Shown one piece after another: positions 29,443 to 37,999 of a DNA stretch of 64,000 nucleotides. The translations under genes were made by a program, and so were the position numbers. The DNA is from Methylorubrum sp. B1-46. Its GTDB lineage: Bacteria; Pseudomonadota; Alphaproteobacteria; Rhizobiales; Beijerinckiaceae. Within the stretch, counting starts at the first letter, position 1; each line of letters begins with the position of its first letter. Below the pieces are notes generated by a model. That model saw nothing but the letters and a program-made list of their open reading frames with translations, was not told the origin of the DNA and did not search any database. The stretch covers positions 2,557,001 to 2,621,000 of the forward strand of contig NZ_CP088247.1 of NCBI RefSeq assembly GCF_021117295.1. The letters are read 5' to 3'.

Positions 29443-31482
29443 TCATTCAGCGTGGCCGGCAAAGGCCAGGATCCGGTCCTGCATCTGGTCCGAATGCAGC
29501 AGGTCGGCGCGCATGCGTCCGTGCAGCCGCTCGGTGCGCAACTGCGCGTGGCGCAGAAGACGCGCGCCGAAGGCGCGGCCACGTGCCGGACCGAGCAGCG
29601 CCATAATGCGTCGGGCAGGTCCGCGTCCGATAGGGCCGCTTTCCATCAGCGGATCGTCGAGGGAGAGGATCGCCTGGAAGCAGCCCGGCTCGCCCTGGCG
29701 CCCGCTGCGGCCGGCGAGCTGATCGTCGATGCGCCGCGCGTCCTGGCGCTCGACCATGATGACGTGCAGGCCGCCGAGTTCAGCGATGCCGGGGCCGAGC
29801 TTGATGTCGGTGCCGCGCCCGGCCATGTTCGTCGCGACGGTGATGCGGCCGCGCTGCCCGGCTTGCGCTACGATGGCCGCCTCCTGACCGTCCTGGGCGG
29901 CGGACAGCACCGTGTGCGGCAGTCCGGCCTCCGTGAGATAGGCGCTGGCCCGCGCCGAGGCCGCCACTGAGCGCGTACCCACCAGAACCGGGCAGCCGCG
30001 CGCGTGCAGCTCGGCGATGCGCTCGGTCACCCGCCGCCACTTCGCCCCCTCGTCGGGTAGCACCTCGTCGGGGAGGTGGCGCCGCTGCACCGGCCGGTGC
30101 GTCGGGATACGCGCCACCGGCAGACGGTAGACCGTCCAGAACTCGGCGGCGACGCCGCGGGTGGTGCCGGTCATGCCGGCGAGGCGCGGATAGCGGCGGA
30201 AGAAGCGCTGATAGGTCATGCGCGCCAGCGTCGCGCGGGCGCCGGAGAGCGCGCAGCCTTCCTTGTGCTCGACCATCTGGTGCAGGCCGTCGCTCCAGCT
30301 CCGGTCCGGCATCACCCGGCCGGTATTGGCGTCCACGATCACCACCTTGCCATCGCGCAGGATGTAGTTCTCGTCGCGGTGGAACAGGTGCAGGGCCGAG
30401 AGCGCCTGCCGCACCAGCCCTTCGCGGGTGACGCGCCCGCGCCAGGCGGAGTCCTCGCTCCGCGCATCGCTCTTGGCGAGCGCGGCGATCCGTTCGCGGC
30501 CGGGCTCGGTAAGGACGATCCGGTGCTCCGCCGCCTCGATCGCGTAGTGCTGCGGGCTCGACAGTTCTCCGGCGATCTCCATGGCGCGGGCGAGAACTTC
30601 GGTGCCGAATTGCGAGCCGGCCGGGGCCGAGATGATGAGCGGCGTGCGCGCCTCGTCGATCAGCACGCTGTCGGCCTCGTCGACGATGGCGAAGTGCAGG
30701 CCGCGCAGGCGCAGTTGTGCGAGCCGGCTTGCGCCTGCATGCATGTTTTCGAGCTTGAGCCGCACGTCGCTGGCGCGCTGGCCGAGCGCGATGCGGTCGC
30801 GCAGGTAATCGAAGGCGAGGTCCTTGTTGGTGCAGTAGGTGATGTTGCAGCCGTAGGCTAACGCCCGCTCCGGCTGCTCCTGCTTCTCCTTGATGACGCC
30901 GACGGTGAGGCCGAGCGCCGCATAGAGCGGCCGCATCTCCTCGGCATCGCGCTCGGCGAGGTAGTCGTTGACCGTGACGACATGGACGGGCAGGCCGGCC
31001 AGGGCCGCCGCGCCGGCGGCGAGCGTCGCCGTCAGGGTCTTGCCCTCGCCGGTGGCCATCTGGGCGATGCGCCCGTCGAGGAGGGCGGCGGCGCCCATCA
31101 TCTGCACGCCGTAATGGCGCTGCCCCTTCACCCGGCCCGACATTTCGCGGATCAGGGCGAAGGCTTCGGTGATGTCGGGATCGCGAAAGGTTTTTTGGGC
31201 GCGCAGGGTCGACGTGACCGCCCGGATTCGGAACTGCAGCGCTTCCTCGGACAACTCCGCCACCGTCTCGGCCTGCGCCAGGGCGTTGCGAGCGATGCGC
31301 GCGTAGCGGCGGCTCGCCCAGCCTGCGAGGCCCACCCGAGCCAGCCCGATGACCTTCGCCGCAGCCTGATCGAGGCGTGTCGCCTTGAGCGGCTTGTGCT
31401 CGGAATAGGCCCGCGCCGACGGCAGGCGGAAGGCCGGACCGGCGGGGAGCGGGCCCGCGGGGAGGGCGAGGGGATCAGACAC
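29443..31482 (-). CDS. Shortened SecA-like preprotein translocase ATPase
   Basis: This 679-residue protein has the whole SecA motor: MATGEGKTLTATLAAGAAAL with the Walker A loop at 145-149, HVVTVNDYLAERDAE, the DEAD box at 268-271 (VDEADSVLIDEARTPLIIS), the preprotein-cross-linking region, GMTGT, and the second ATPase fold with TNMAGRGTDIKLG (555-559) and RIDDQLAGRSGRQGEPG. Housekeeping SecA has 850-900 residues; here only about 70 residues follow the motor, so the helical-wing, two-helix-finger scaffold and Cys-rich zinc tail are missing or much reduced. It starts at GTG, overlapping the S2P gene by 8 nt. It is therefore an accessory SecA, not the cell's main one. Confidence 0.93.
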   Translation of the reverse strand: MSDPLALPAGPLPAGPAFRLPSARAYSEHKPLKATRLDQAAAKVIGLARVGLAGWASRRYARIARNALAQAETVAELSEEALQFRIRAVTSTLRAQKTFRDPDITEAFALIREMSGRVKGQRHYGVQMMGAAALLDGRIAQMATGEGKTLTATLAAGAAALAGLPVHVVTVNDYLAERDAEEMRPLYAALGLTVGVIKEKQEQPERALAYGCNITYCTNKDLAFDYLRDRIALGQRASDVRLKLENMHAGASRLAQLRLRGLHFAIVDEADSVLIDEARTPLIISAPAGSQFGTEVLARAMEIAGELSSPQHYAIEAAEHRIVLTEPGRERIAALAKSDARSEDSAWRGRVTREGLVRQALSALHLFHRDENYILRDGKVVIVDANTGRVMPDRSWSDGLHQMVEHKEGCALSGARATLARMTYQRFFRRYPRLAGMTGTTRGVAAEFWTVYRLPVARIPTHRPVQRRHLPDEVLPDEGAKWRRVTERIAELHARGCPVLVGTRSVAASARASAYLTEAGLPHTVLSAAQDGQEAAIVAQAGQRGRITVATNMAGRGTDIKLGPGIAELGGLHVIMVERQDARRIDDQLAGRSGRQGEPGCFQAILSLDDPLMESGPIGRGPARRIMALLGPARGRAFGARLLRHAQLRTERLHGRMRADLLHSDQMQDRILAFAGHAE

Positions 31483-33622
31483 GGAACTGGCTCAGGAAGA
31501 CCTGACGCAGGCTGCGCAGCACGCGCCACGCGATCGGCTCCGCCCCGTGATCGAACCGGACATAGACCCGCTCGCCGAGCACGTTGAAGGGGATGCCGCC
31601 GGCGAGCTGAACGTCGAAGACGAAGATGCTCTGGAGCGCCACCGGCTTCTGCGGGTTGCTGGCATCGACCGCGATGGTGCCGCCGCCCTGTGTCGCGAGG
31701 GCGAGGCTCGGGATCTCCTGCTGCGCCCCCGGCACCTCCCGCAGGATCGCGCCGTCGCGCACCTCCTCGGGCCGCTCGGCGAGCCGCGCGGCGACGCCCT
31801 GCGTCCGGCTGCGGATCAGGTCCACGTCGGTCTGCGGCACCACCACCCGCACCACGGGGTCGTCGGCGGTGAGCACGTAGCCGATGCGCTCGCCCCGGCG
31901 CAGGTAGCGCCCCGGCAGGTCGACGGCGCCGGGCACGATCAGACGCCCGGCCTGGGCCGCCCGCACGACGAGGCCGGCCTGCCGCTCGCGGTAGACCCGC
32001 AGGATCTCCTGCGTGCTCGCGATCTGCTCCTGAAGGATCTGCGCCTGGACCCGGTCGCCGAGCCGGGCGGCGTCGTAGCGCAGGCGCAGTTCGACGAGTT
32101 GCGCCTCCAGCACCGCGACGCGGCTGTCGAGGCTCGGATCCTCCAGCGTGGCCAGGGCCTCGCCGGCCTGGGCGTCGCGGCCGGGCTCCACTAGCAGCGT
32201 GGTGAGGACGCCGTCGGTCTGGGTCCGGATCTGGGTGTCATCGGGAGCCCAGACGACGCCCTGAGCCATCGTGGTGTAGGGCAGGGGGACGATAAACAGC
32301 AGCGCGAAGGCCGCGCCGACGGCGGCGCTCGTGAGCGTGATCGCCCGGCCCCGGCGCCGGCTCAGCTTCGGGTCCGTCAGGACGAATTTCAGCCCCTTCA
32401 TCAGGGGCGCGACGATCGTGCCGAACAGCGCGAGCCCGGCCAGCAGCACGCCGAACACGAAGTACTGGGTGGCGATAAAGGCCGCGATGCCGATCGAGAC
32501 GATGGTCCGGTAGATGAAGGCGGCGACCGCGTAGACGAGGAGCCAGGGCCGCTCGCCCGCCGCGGTGACCGGGCTCTTCGCGTCCTCGATTTTCAGCAGG
32601 TAGCGCTCGACGAGGTAGAAGACGTAGCGGTTGGCGCGCGAGCCGAGGTTGGGAATCTCGATCAGGTCGGCGAAGATGTAGTAGCCGTCGAAGCGCAAGA
32701 GCGGGTTGCCGTTGAACAGCAGCGTCGAGACGCTGCCGATCACCATCACGTTGAAGGCGGCCGCTCGCACCAGCCCCGGCTCGGCCGTGGCCCACACGAT
32801 GGCGGCCAGCCCCGCCAGGAACAGCTCGACGAAGATGCCGGCGGCCGCCACCATCATCCGCTGCCACTTGCTCGGGAAGGCGGCCGAGGTCGAGGCATCG
32901 ACGTAGGGCGCCGGGAACAGCACGAGCAGCATGACGCCGACCTCGTGCACCTCGCCGCCCCAGGCCTTGGCGGCGCAGGCGTGCCCGGCCTCGTGCAGGG
33001 CCTTGATGATGGGGTAGAGGCACATCATCAGCGCGACGTTCTGCGCCGAGAGCATCTGGCCCGCGACGTCGCCTGTCAGCTCGCCCGCGTGCAGGGCGGC
33101 CACGACGAGGCCGGCGATCACCACCGCGAGCCAGACCGCGAACCCCCAGACCGAGAAGAGTGGCCGGAAGAACGGCGCCAGCCGGTCGAGCAGCGGGTCG
33201 GGGTCGAACAGCGGGAAGCGCACGGCGAGCGGGTTCTTGACCCGGGCGATCAGGGTGCGGCGCGCGGTCGATTCCGAGCGCTCGGCCAGTTCGGCGAGAT
33301 CCGGCGGCAGATCGCCCTGGAGCAGGTCCGAGCCGTGGAGCTGCGAGATCAGGCGGATCGTGTCGTCCTGTGTCGGCGGGTCATCCTCGTTGCGGCGGGC
33401 GGCGGCCTCCCACACCTCCTGCAGGGTGCGGCGCCCGTCCATCATGCAAAGGATCAGGTTGGCGGCGGGCGAGAGGCGGTGGAAGCGCCCGGTCTGGTGA
33501 TCCTGCAGGACGTACCAGACTTCGCCGCGGAAGCTCTGCCGGTGGATCTCGGCGTGGCGGCGCAGCCGCGGGCGCAAATTCGCGACCCGGTACCAGGATT
33601 GGCTGAACAGGGATTGGGACAC
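31475..33622 (-). CDS. PqqD-like / site-2-protease (M50) / HlyD-like membrane protein
   Basis: The 715-residue protein has three parts. Residues about 33-105 match PqqD-type peptide-binding domains (GEVWYVLQDHQTGRFHRLSP ... DGRRTLQEVWEAA). About 155-440 is a polytopic membrane M50 protease core with HEAGH at 210-214 and NPLLRFDGYY at 306-315, the zinc-binding pair of site-2 proteases. From about 450 it has a lipoyl/coiled-coil/beta-barrel HlyD-like part (TQTDGVLTTLLVEPGRDAQA). It would recognise, cut and perhaps hand over a substrate at the inner membrane. It starts at GTG, 12 nt after the GAF-HlyD gene. Confidence 0.9.
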   Translation of the reverse strand: MSQSLFSQSWYRVANLRPRLRRHAEIHRQSFRGEVWYVLQDHQTGRFHRLSPAANLILCMMDGRRTLQEVWEAAARRNEDDPPTQDDTIRLISQLHGSDLLQGDLPPDLAELAERSESTARRTLIARVKNPLAVRFPLFDPDPLLDRLAPFFRPLFSVWGFAVWLAVVIAGLVVAALHAGELTGDVAGQMLSAQNVALMMCLYPIIKALHEAGHACAAKAWGGEVHEVGVMLLVLFPAPYVDASTSAAFPSKWQRMMVAAAGIFVELFLAGLAAIVWATAEPGLVRAAAFNVMVIGSVSTLLFNGNPLLRFDGYYIFADLIEIPNLGSRANRYVFYLVERYLLKIEDAKSPVTAAGERPWLLVYAVAAFIYRTIVSIGIAAFIATQYFVFGVLLAGLALFGTIVAPLMKGLKFVLTDPKLSRRRGRAITLTSAAVGAAFALLFIVPLPYTTMAQGVVWAPDDTQIRTQTDGVLTTLLVEPGRDAQAGEALATLEDPSLDSRVAVLEAQLVELRLRYDAARLGDRVQAQILQEQIASTQEILRVYRERQAGLVVRAAQAGRLIVPGAVDLPGRYLRRGERIGYVLTADDPVVRVVVPQTDVDLIRSRTQGVAARLAERPEEVRDGAILREVPGAQQEIPSLALATQGGGTIAVDASNPQKPVALQSIFVFDVQLAGGIPFNVLGERVYVRFDHGAEPIAWRVLRSLRQVFLSQFRV

Positions 33623-33634
33623 GCCTCGATCCCC

Positions 33635-35536
33635 TCACGGCCACCAGTGCCAGACCGCTAGGCGCAGCCAGTCGACGACCGGCCGGGCCCAGATCCAGGC
33701 GAGCAGCCGCCGATCGACATCGACCTTGGCGATGCCCTCCATGCCCGGCCGCAGCCGGGTGGCGCCGTCGGCGATCCGGCCCTCGACGCGGAACAGGTTG
33801 CGGCCGTTCCTGGCCTCCGCCACCGGGGTGATGGTCTGGATCGTGAGCGCCTGGGGCTGATCGGGCAGGGAGGTCGCGAGCATGTGCCCGGTCTGCCCCT
33901 CGTGCAGGTCGGCGATCACCCGCTCGTCCACGCTGAGCACGACGCGGTAGCTGTCGAGCGGCGCGATCTCGAACAACACCTGCCCCCGGCTGACGGCGCC
34001 GCCGATGGATTGCGAGAGGTCGCCGGAGACGATCAGCCCGTCGAAGGGCGCGGTGAACTTCGAGCGGGCGATCTGCTCGTCGAGCAGGCGGATCTGCGCG
34101 TCGGCCTGATCGATCTGGCTCTTCACCACGTTGATCGTGGCCGGCTGCCGCGTGGCCAGCGCCTTGTCGTATTCGTAGGTACGCTGCTGACGCTCGGTGA
34201 CCCAGCGCAGGCGCTCCAGGGCGAGGTCGCGGTCCTCCAGGGCGGCGAGGAGGTCGCCCTTGCGCACCGTGTCGCCGGCGCGATGCCCGGCGATCTTGAG
34301 GTAGCCGTCGTAGGAGGCGACCACGGAGCGGCGCACGAGGCCCTCGACGCGGGCATCGGCGGTCACGCGGTAATCGGTCTGGATCACCGACAGCGCCAGG
34401 ACCGCGGAGAGCGCGGCGGCGAGGCCGAGCTTGAGCCCGGTCTTGTTCGGGCCGAAGACCAGCCGCGCGCCGTTCATCACCGCGTCGGTGGCCTTCAGCA
34501 CGAGCCAGCGGTCGTTCTGCCGCTTGTCTTCCAGCACCGGGCCGATGGCCGCGGCGCAGGCGCTCACCTGCTCGACCGTCTCCAGGCTGAACGGCTGGTC
34601 GGCGGGGCGCTCGAGGGTGATCGCGCCGACGAAGCGGTCGTCAACCAGCATCGGCACGGTCAACACCCGGCCGCCATATTGCAGGCGGGCGAGATCGGCA
34701 TGCGCCGTCGTGACGGTGGCCTCGTTCTCCGGCGGCGGGAACAGGATCAGGCTGCGCTGGTCGATCGCCTCGTTCATGCAGGCGCCGAGGCGGCGCACGA
34801 GGTTCATCTCGCGGCCGAACTGGGCCGAGTGCGAGATCGCGGTGATCCGGGTGCTTCCGCGCCGCACGAAGCCGATCGCCGCCCGCTGGCAGGAAAAGGC
34901 GATGGCGAGATCCGTCACCGCGGCGGTGCAGGCGGCGGAGTAGCGCGATTGCTCCAGCACCCCGGCAAGCAGATCGAGGACGGAGCGCGAGCGGGCCAGC
35001 GTCCGGCGCTCGCCTCGCCCGATCAGCTCGGCCTGCTTGGCGACGAGCCATGCGCTGCCCCACTGCACCTGACGGATGGCGGCGCGCAGATCGTCCTTGT
35101 CGAGGCTGTCGAGGGCGAAGGCGGCGACGGCGAAGCAGGCCTCGTCGAGGGCCAGCGGCAGCGCGATCCACGCGCCGGAGACCTGCGGCGGTGCGCCGGG
35201 GAGGGGGCCGGTCTCCGCCATCGCCTGCACGACCGGGCGGTTCTCGCGCAAGGCGGCCTCGGCCGTCTCGCGCAGGCCGGCCTCGCACTCGGACTGGGCC
35301 GGGAACACGGCGAGCGGGGCGAGTCCGACCGAGGTGCCCGGAAGCAGGACGCAGGCCCGTGGCGCGCCGAGCATCGGCGCCTGGAGCGTGAGCCACGCCT
35401 CCGCCGCCGCCTGAAGCGTCTGGGCGGTTCGGAGCACCTGCCACAGGGCCGGCTCCAGCAGGGACAGGCGCGCGGTCGAGCCCGCTGCGGACAGGCCCGA
35501 CGTGGAGGCGTTCTCCACCGCCAAAGGCTCGCTCAT
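33635..35536 (-). CDS. GAF domain-HlyD membrane-fusion protein
   Basis: The 633-residue protein has an N-terminal cytoplasmic half with a GAF-like domain (about residues 190-345; CQRAAIGFVRRGSTRITAIS and RVLTVPMLVDDRFVGAITLE), one membrane segment at about 385-405 (LGLAAALSAVLALSVIQT), then a periplasmic HlyD-type part with a lipoyl half-motif (YLKIAGHRAGDTVRKGDLLA), coiled coil and the return strand SKFTAPFDGLIVSGDLSQSI. A GAF sensor on an adaptor protein is unusual. The ATG at 35536 was chosen because the extra 32 codons of the longer frame show no family resemblance. Confidence 0.88.
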   Translation of the reverse strand: MSEPLAVENASTSGLSAAGSTARLSLLEPALWQVLRTAQTLQAAAEAWLTLQAPMLGAPRACVLLPGTSVGLAPLAVFPAQSECEAGLRETAEAALRENRPVVQAMAETGPLPGAPPQVSGAWIALPLALDEACFAVAAFALDSLDKDDLRAAIRQVQWGSAWLVAKQAELIGRGERRTLARSRSVLDLLAGVLEQSRYSAACTAAVTDLAIAFSCQRAAIGFVRRGSTRITAISHSAQFGREMNLVRRLGACMNEAIDQRSLILFPPPENEATVTTAHADLARLQYGGRVLTVPMLVDDRFVGAITLERPADQPFSLETVEQVSACAAAIGPVLEDKRQNDRWLVLKATDAVMNGARLVFGPNKTGLKLGLAAALSAVLALSVIQTDYRVTADARVEGLVRRSVVASYDGYLKIAGHRAGDTVRKGDLLAALEDRDLALERLRWVTERQQRTYEYDKALATRQPATINVVKSQIDQADAQIRLLDEQIARSKFTAPFDGLIVSGDLSQSIGGAVSRGQVLFEIAPLDSYRVVLSVDERVIADLHEGQTGHMLATSLPDQPQALTIQTITPVAEARNGRNLFRVEGRIADGATRLRPGMEGIAKVDVDRRLLAWIWARPVVDWLRLAVWHWWP

Positions 35537-35628
35537 GGCCCCCGGATTCCTTGACTGATGGCGCTCAGGGTCTTGCTTGGGAAGGGTCTCGCCGCCGTGC
35601 TGTCGGACGCGGCGGCGGGACAGGACGA

Positions 35629-35952
35629 TCAAGCGTCGAGGTCGAGGCGCCCGTGCCGGTTCTCGTACTCGGCCAGGACGCCGCCGAGGACGGAGTGGAG
35701 GCGCTTGGCCGCGAGCGGCGTGAGGATCACGCGGTTCGAGAGATCGACCACCACGTTGTCGGTCGCGGCGAGATTCCAGGTCCGGTTGGTGCCGAAGAAC
35801 AGATCCACCTGCTCGCGGGTGCCCTGCACGTTCACGACATTGGCGAACTGCGTCGACATGCTGTCCTCACGCCACTCGATCGCACGCACCTGATCGGCGG
35901 CCTCGGGCTTGCTGCTCTCGCTCACGACTGTCCCCTCATCTGCGCGCATCAC
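35629..35952 (-). CDS. DUF3467-like small protein
   Basis: This 107-residue acidic protein has the pattern of the DUF3467 family: FANVVNVQGTREQVDLFFG, then VVVDLSNRVILTPLAAKRLH and a short C-terminal helix (GGVLAEYENRHG). The family is small, cytoplasmic and without known function. It heads the SecA-like/S2P/HlyD operon, 92 nt before the GAF-HlyD gene. The start may be at 35952, or at a GTG eight codons later. Its position at the head of a membrane-protein operon hints at a chaperone or escort role, which is inference. Confidence 0.78.
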   Translation of the reverse strand: MMRADEGTVVSESSKPEAADQVRAIEWREDSMSTQFANVVNVQGTREQVDLFFGTNRTWNLAATDNVVVDLSNRVILTPLAAKRLHSVLGGVLAEYENRHGRLDLDA

Positions 35953-36275
35953 CGCGCGACGTCACCCTGGACCGTTCCGCATCGCTACCATGCCGAGGCC
36001 GATCGCGGCGTCTAAGTCCTCGTCAAGACATTGCACGAATAAAGCCGCCCTTGAACGGCGGCTTGCCTTATGAGCTGAGCGAAACCAAGTCGCCTTGCAT
36101 TTATGGCACACAGGGCGATAGGAGCTATTGCACGGTTTGTGCGATTCGATCACGAATGGAATGTGGCGGCGGCAATGGCCACGAAGAAGATTGAGTTGAC
36201 CCAGCGTCTCAATTCAAGGCTTCCTTCACGGCCGAGCTGTCATCGGGCGTCTCTCGGCTGCGCGCATCCGGCTTC
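35953..36275. other. 323-nt divergent intergenic region between the export operon and the GTGA-coupled operon
   Basis: No convincing gene is seen except a possible 35-codon ORF at 36,175-36,282 (see findings). The region is less GC-rich than its flanks and holds a perfect 8-bp hairpin at 36,042-36,064. Promoters for both operons should lie here, but I could not identify -35/-10 pairs with confidence. Confidence 0.6.
36042..36064. terminator. Perfect stem-loop in the divergent region
   Basis: AAGCCGCC and GGCGGCTT form an 8-bp stem with a 7-nt loop. On the minus strand it is followed by TATTCG after the TT of the stem, giving a weak U-rich tract. It lies between two genes that diverge from here, so it is more likely an attenuator-like structure or the remains of a former gene end than the end of a current gene. 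Confidence 0.4.
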
Positions 36276-37349
36276 ATGCTGATGCCGATCGAAGGACGGC
36301 AGGCGTTCGAGGTGCCGGATCCGGATTTTCCGTTCGTGGACCGCTTCCTCGAAAGCGAGGCCGCCGCACAGGCTCTCACCTTCGCCCTCGCCTCCGGTCT
36401 GATCGACCGTCTCGCTCGCCGCTCGGACATGGCGGCGGCGGAACTCGCCGACGCGTTCCGCCTCGATCCGCCGCGCTCCGCCTGCCTTTTCGGTCTCCTC
36501 GTCGGTGCCGGCATCGCGGCGGAGCCGGCAGCGGGCCGGATCGCCCTGAGCGCGGCGTTCCGTGCCGTGCTGCCCTGCCGCGACCTGATCGAGGCGAAGC
36601 TCGCCTTCGCCGCCGCCGCGTCCGAGGATCTGCGCCGGCACTTCCCCGCCTTCGTCGCGGATCTGCCGGCCTTCATGGCGGCCTCGCGCACCTTCGAGCT
36701 GTTCCGGTACGACCGCTGCTTCGAGGTCACGCCCGAGAACCTCGACGCCACCCGGCGCTGGGTCACCTACACCACCTGCCTCACCCGCTACGAGGCCGGT
36801 CCCTGCCTCGACCGGATCGAGCCCGGACGCCATCGGCGCCTGCTCGATCTCGGCGGCAATAGCGGCGAGTTTGCCGCCCAGGCCTGCCGCCGCGCCCCGG
36901 CCCTGACCGCGACGGTGTTCGACCTGCCCGTCGTCTGCGCGCTCGGCCGCGAGAACCTCGCGGGCCGGCCGGAGGGTGCTCGCGTCACGTTCCAGGCCGG
37001 CGACATGCGGCGCGATCCGCTGCCGGAAGGCCACGACCTCGTCACCTTCAAGTCGGTCCTGCACGATTGGCCGGCAGAGGAAGCTCGCGCCCTGCTCGCG
37101 CGCGCCGGTCATGCCCTGACACCGGGCGGTCGCCTCGTGATCTACGAGCGGGCGCCGATGCGTCTGCACGCGCGCGCGCCCGGATATGTCCAATCGGCCG
37201 ACCTCGTGTTCCAACCCTTCTTCCGCGAGGCCGACTTCTATGCCGAGGCGCTGGCGGCCCTCGGCTTCGTCGCGTGCCGCATCCGCAGCCTCGCGCTGGA
37301 GACGCCGTTCCACCTCATCGAGGCACGCAAGCCCGGCGGTGCGCCGTGA
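36276..37349 (+). CDS. SAM-dependent O-methyltransferase-like protein
   Basis: The 357-residue protein resembles the Methyltransf_2 group of small-molecule O-methyltransferases: an N-terminal dimerisation/winged-helix part (SEAAAQALTFALASGLIDRL), the SAM motif LLDLGGNSGEFAAQA, VFDLPVV, GDMRRDPLPEGHD and the catalytic-region VTFKSVLHDWPAEEA. Such enzymes methylate hydroxyl groups on secondary metabolites; the substrate is unknown. It heads a five-gene run in which every stop overlaps the next start in a GTGA. Confidence 0.87.
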   Translation: MLMPIEGRQAFEVPDPDFPFVDRFLESEAAAQALTFALASGLIDRLARRSDMAAAELADAFRLDPPRSACLFGLLVGAGIAAEPAAGRIALSAAFRAVLPCRDLIEAKLAFAAAASEDLRRHFPAFVADLPAFMAASRTFELFRYDRCFEVTPENLDATRRWVTYTTCLTRYEAGPCLDRIEPGRHRRLLDLGGNSGEFAAQACRRAPALTATVFDLPVVCALGRENLAGRPEGARVTFQAGDMRRDPLPEGHDLVTFKSVLHDWPAEEARALLARAGHALTPGGRLVIYERAPMRLHARAPGYVQSADLVFQPFFREADFYAEALAALGFVACRIRSLALETPFHLIEARKPGGAP

Positions 37350-37999
37350 TCGCGCCCTTCGTCGTCGCGGTGACCGGCCCGCCAGGCAGCGGGAAGACAA
37401 CCCTGTCCCGCGCCCTGGCGGAGCGGCTCGGCGGTGCACCCGTCCTGTCCTACGATGCCTACGAAACCATCACCGGCTGGCCGCCGGAGCAGGTGGCGGC
37501 GTGGCTCGCGGATGGTGCGCCCCTTGATGCGGTGCCCGTTCCGGGACTTGCCGAGGACCTGGCGCGACTGCGGCGCGGCGAGCCGGTGCCGGACCGGGAG
37601 CGCGGCGGCACGCTGCGCCTGGCCCGGCGCGGGGCGCGCCCGGCCATCGTTCTCGACACCCTTCTCGGCCGGGACCATCCCGGCACGGGGACGCAGATCG
37701 ACCATCTGGTCTGGCTCGACCTGCCGCTGGATCGCGCGCTGGCGCGCAAGCTGCGCAGCTTCACCGGCGAGGCGCAGCGCGACCCCTCGGCTACCCCCAG
37801 ATTCCTCGCCGCGCTCGATGCCTATCTCGGTCGCTACGATACCCTGCTTCACCCGACCTACGCGCTGCAGCGCGAGCGGGTGAGGCCGGCGGCCGACTTG
37901 ATCCTCGGGGCCGGCACGCTCGCCGAGCATCTCGCGGCCATCGAATCCAACCTCCAACCCCACCTCCACGTCACCCTCGCGGCCGCGCCGACGGCGTGA
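37346..37999 (+). CDS. P-loop kinase of the uridine-kinase / adenylate-kinase-like type
   Basis: The 217-residue protein opens with FVVAVTGPPGSGKTTLSRAL (Walker A at about 11-19), has SYDAYETITGWP after strand 2, DHLVWLDLPLDRALARKLR as the lid-like region, and a C-terminal helical part with LDAYLGRYDTLLHPTYA. It probably phosphorylates a small molecule or a peptide side chain; the substrate is not readable. The start is a GTG overlapping the methyltransferase stop by 4 nt, and its own stop overlaps the next GTG in the same way. Confidence 0.8.
   Translation: MIAPFVVAVTGPPGSGKTTLSRALAERLGGAPVLSYDAYETITGWPPEQVAAWLADGAPLDAVPVPGLAEDLARLRRGEPVPDRERGGTLRLARRGARPAIVLDTLLGRDHPGTGTQIDHLVWLDLPLDRALARKLRSFTGEAQRDPSATPRFLAALDAYLGRYDTLLHPTYALQRERVRPAADLILGAGTLAEHLAAIESNLQPHLHVTLAAAPTA

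Noticed and set aside
28560..35952. Classical type I secretion system
   Set aside because: HlyD-like proteins are present, but no ABC ATPase and no TolC-type channel is in the operon.
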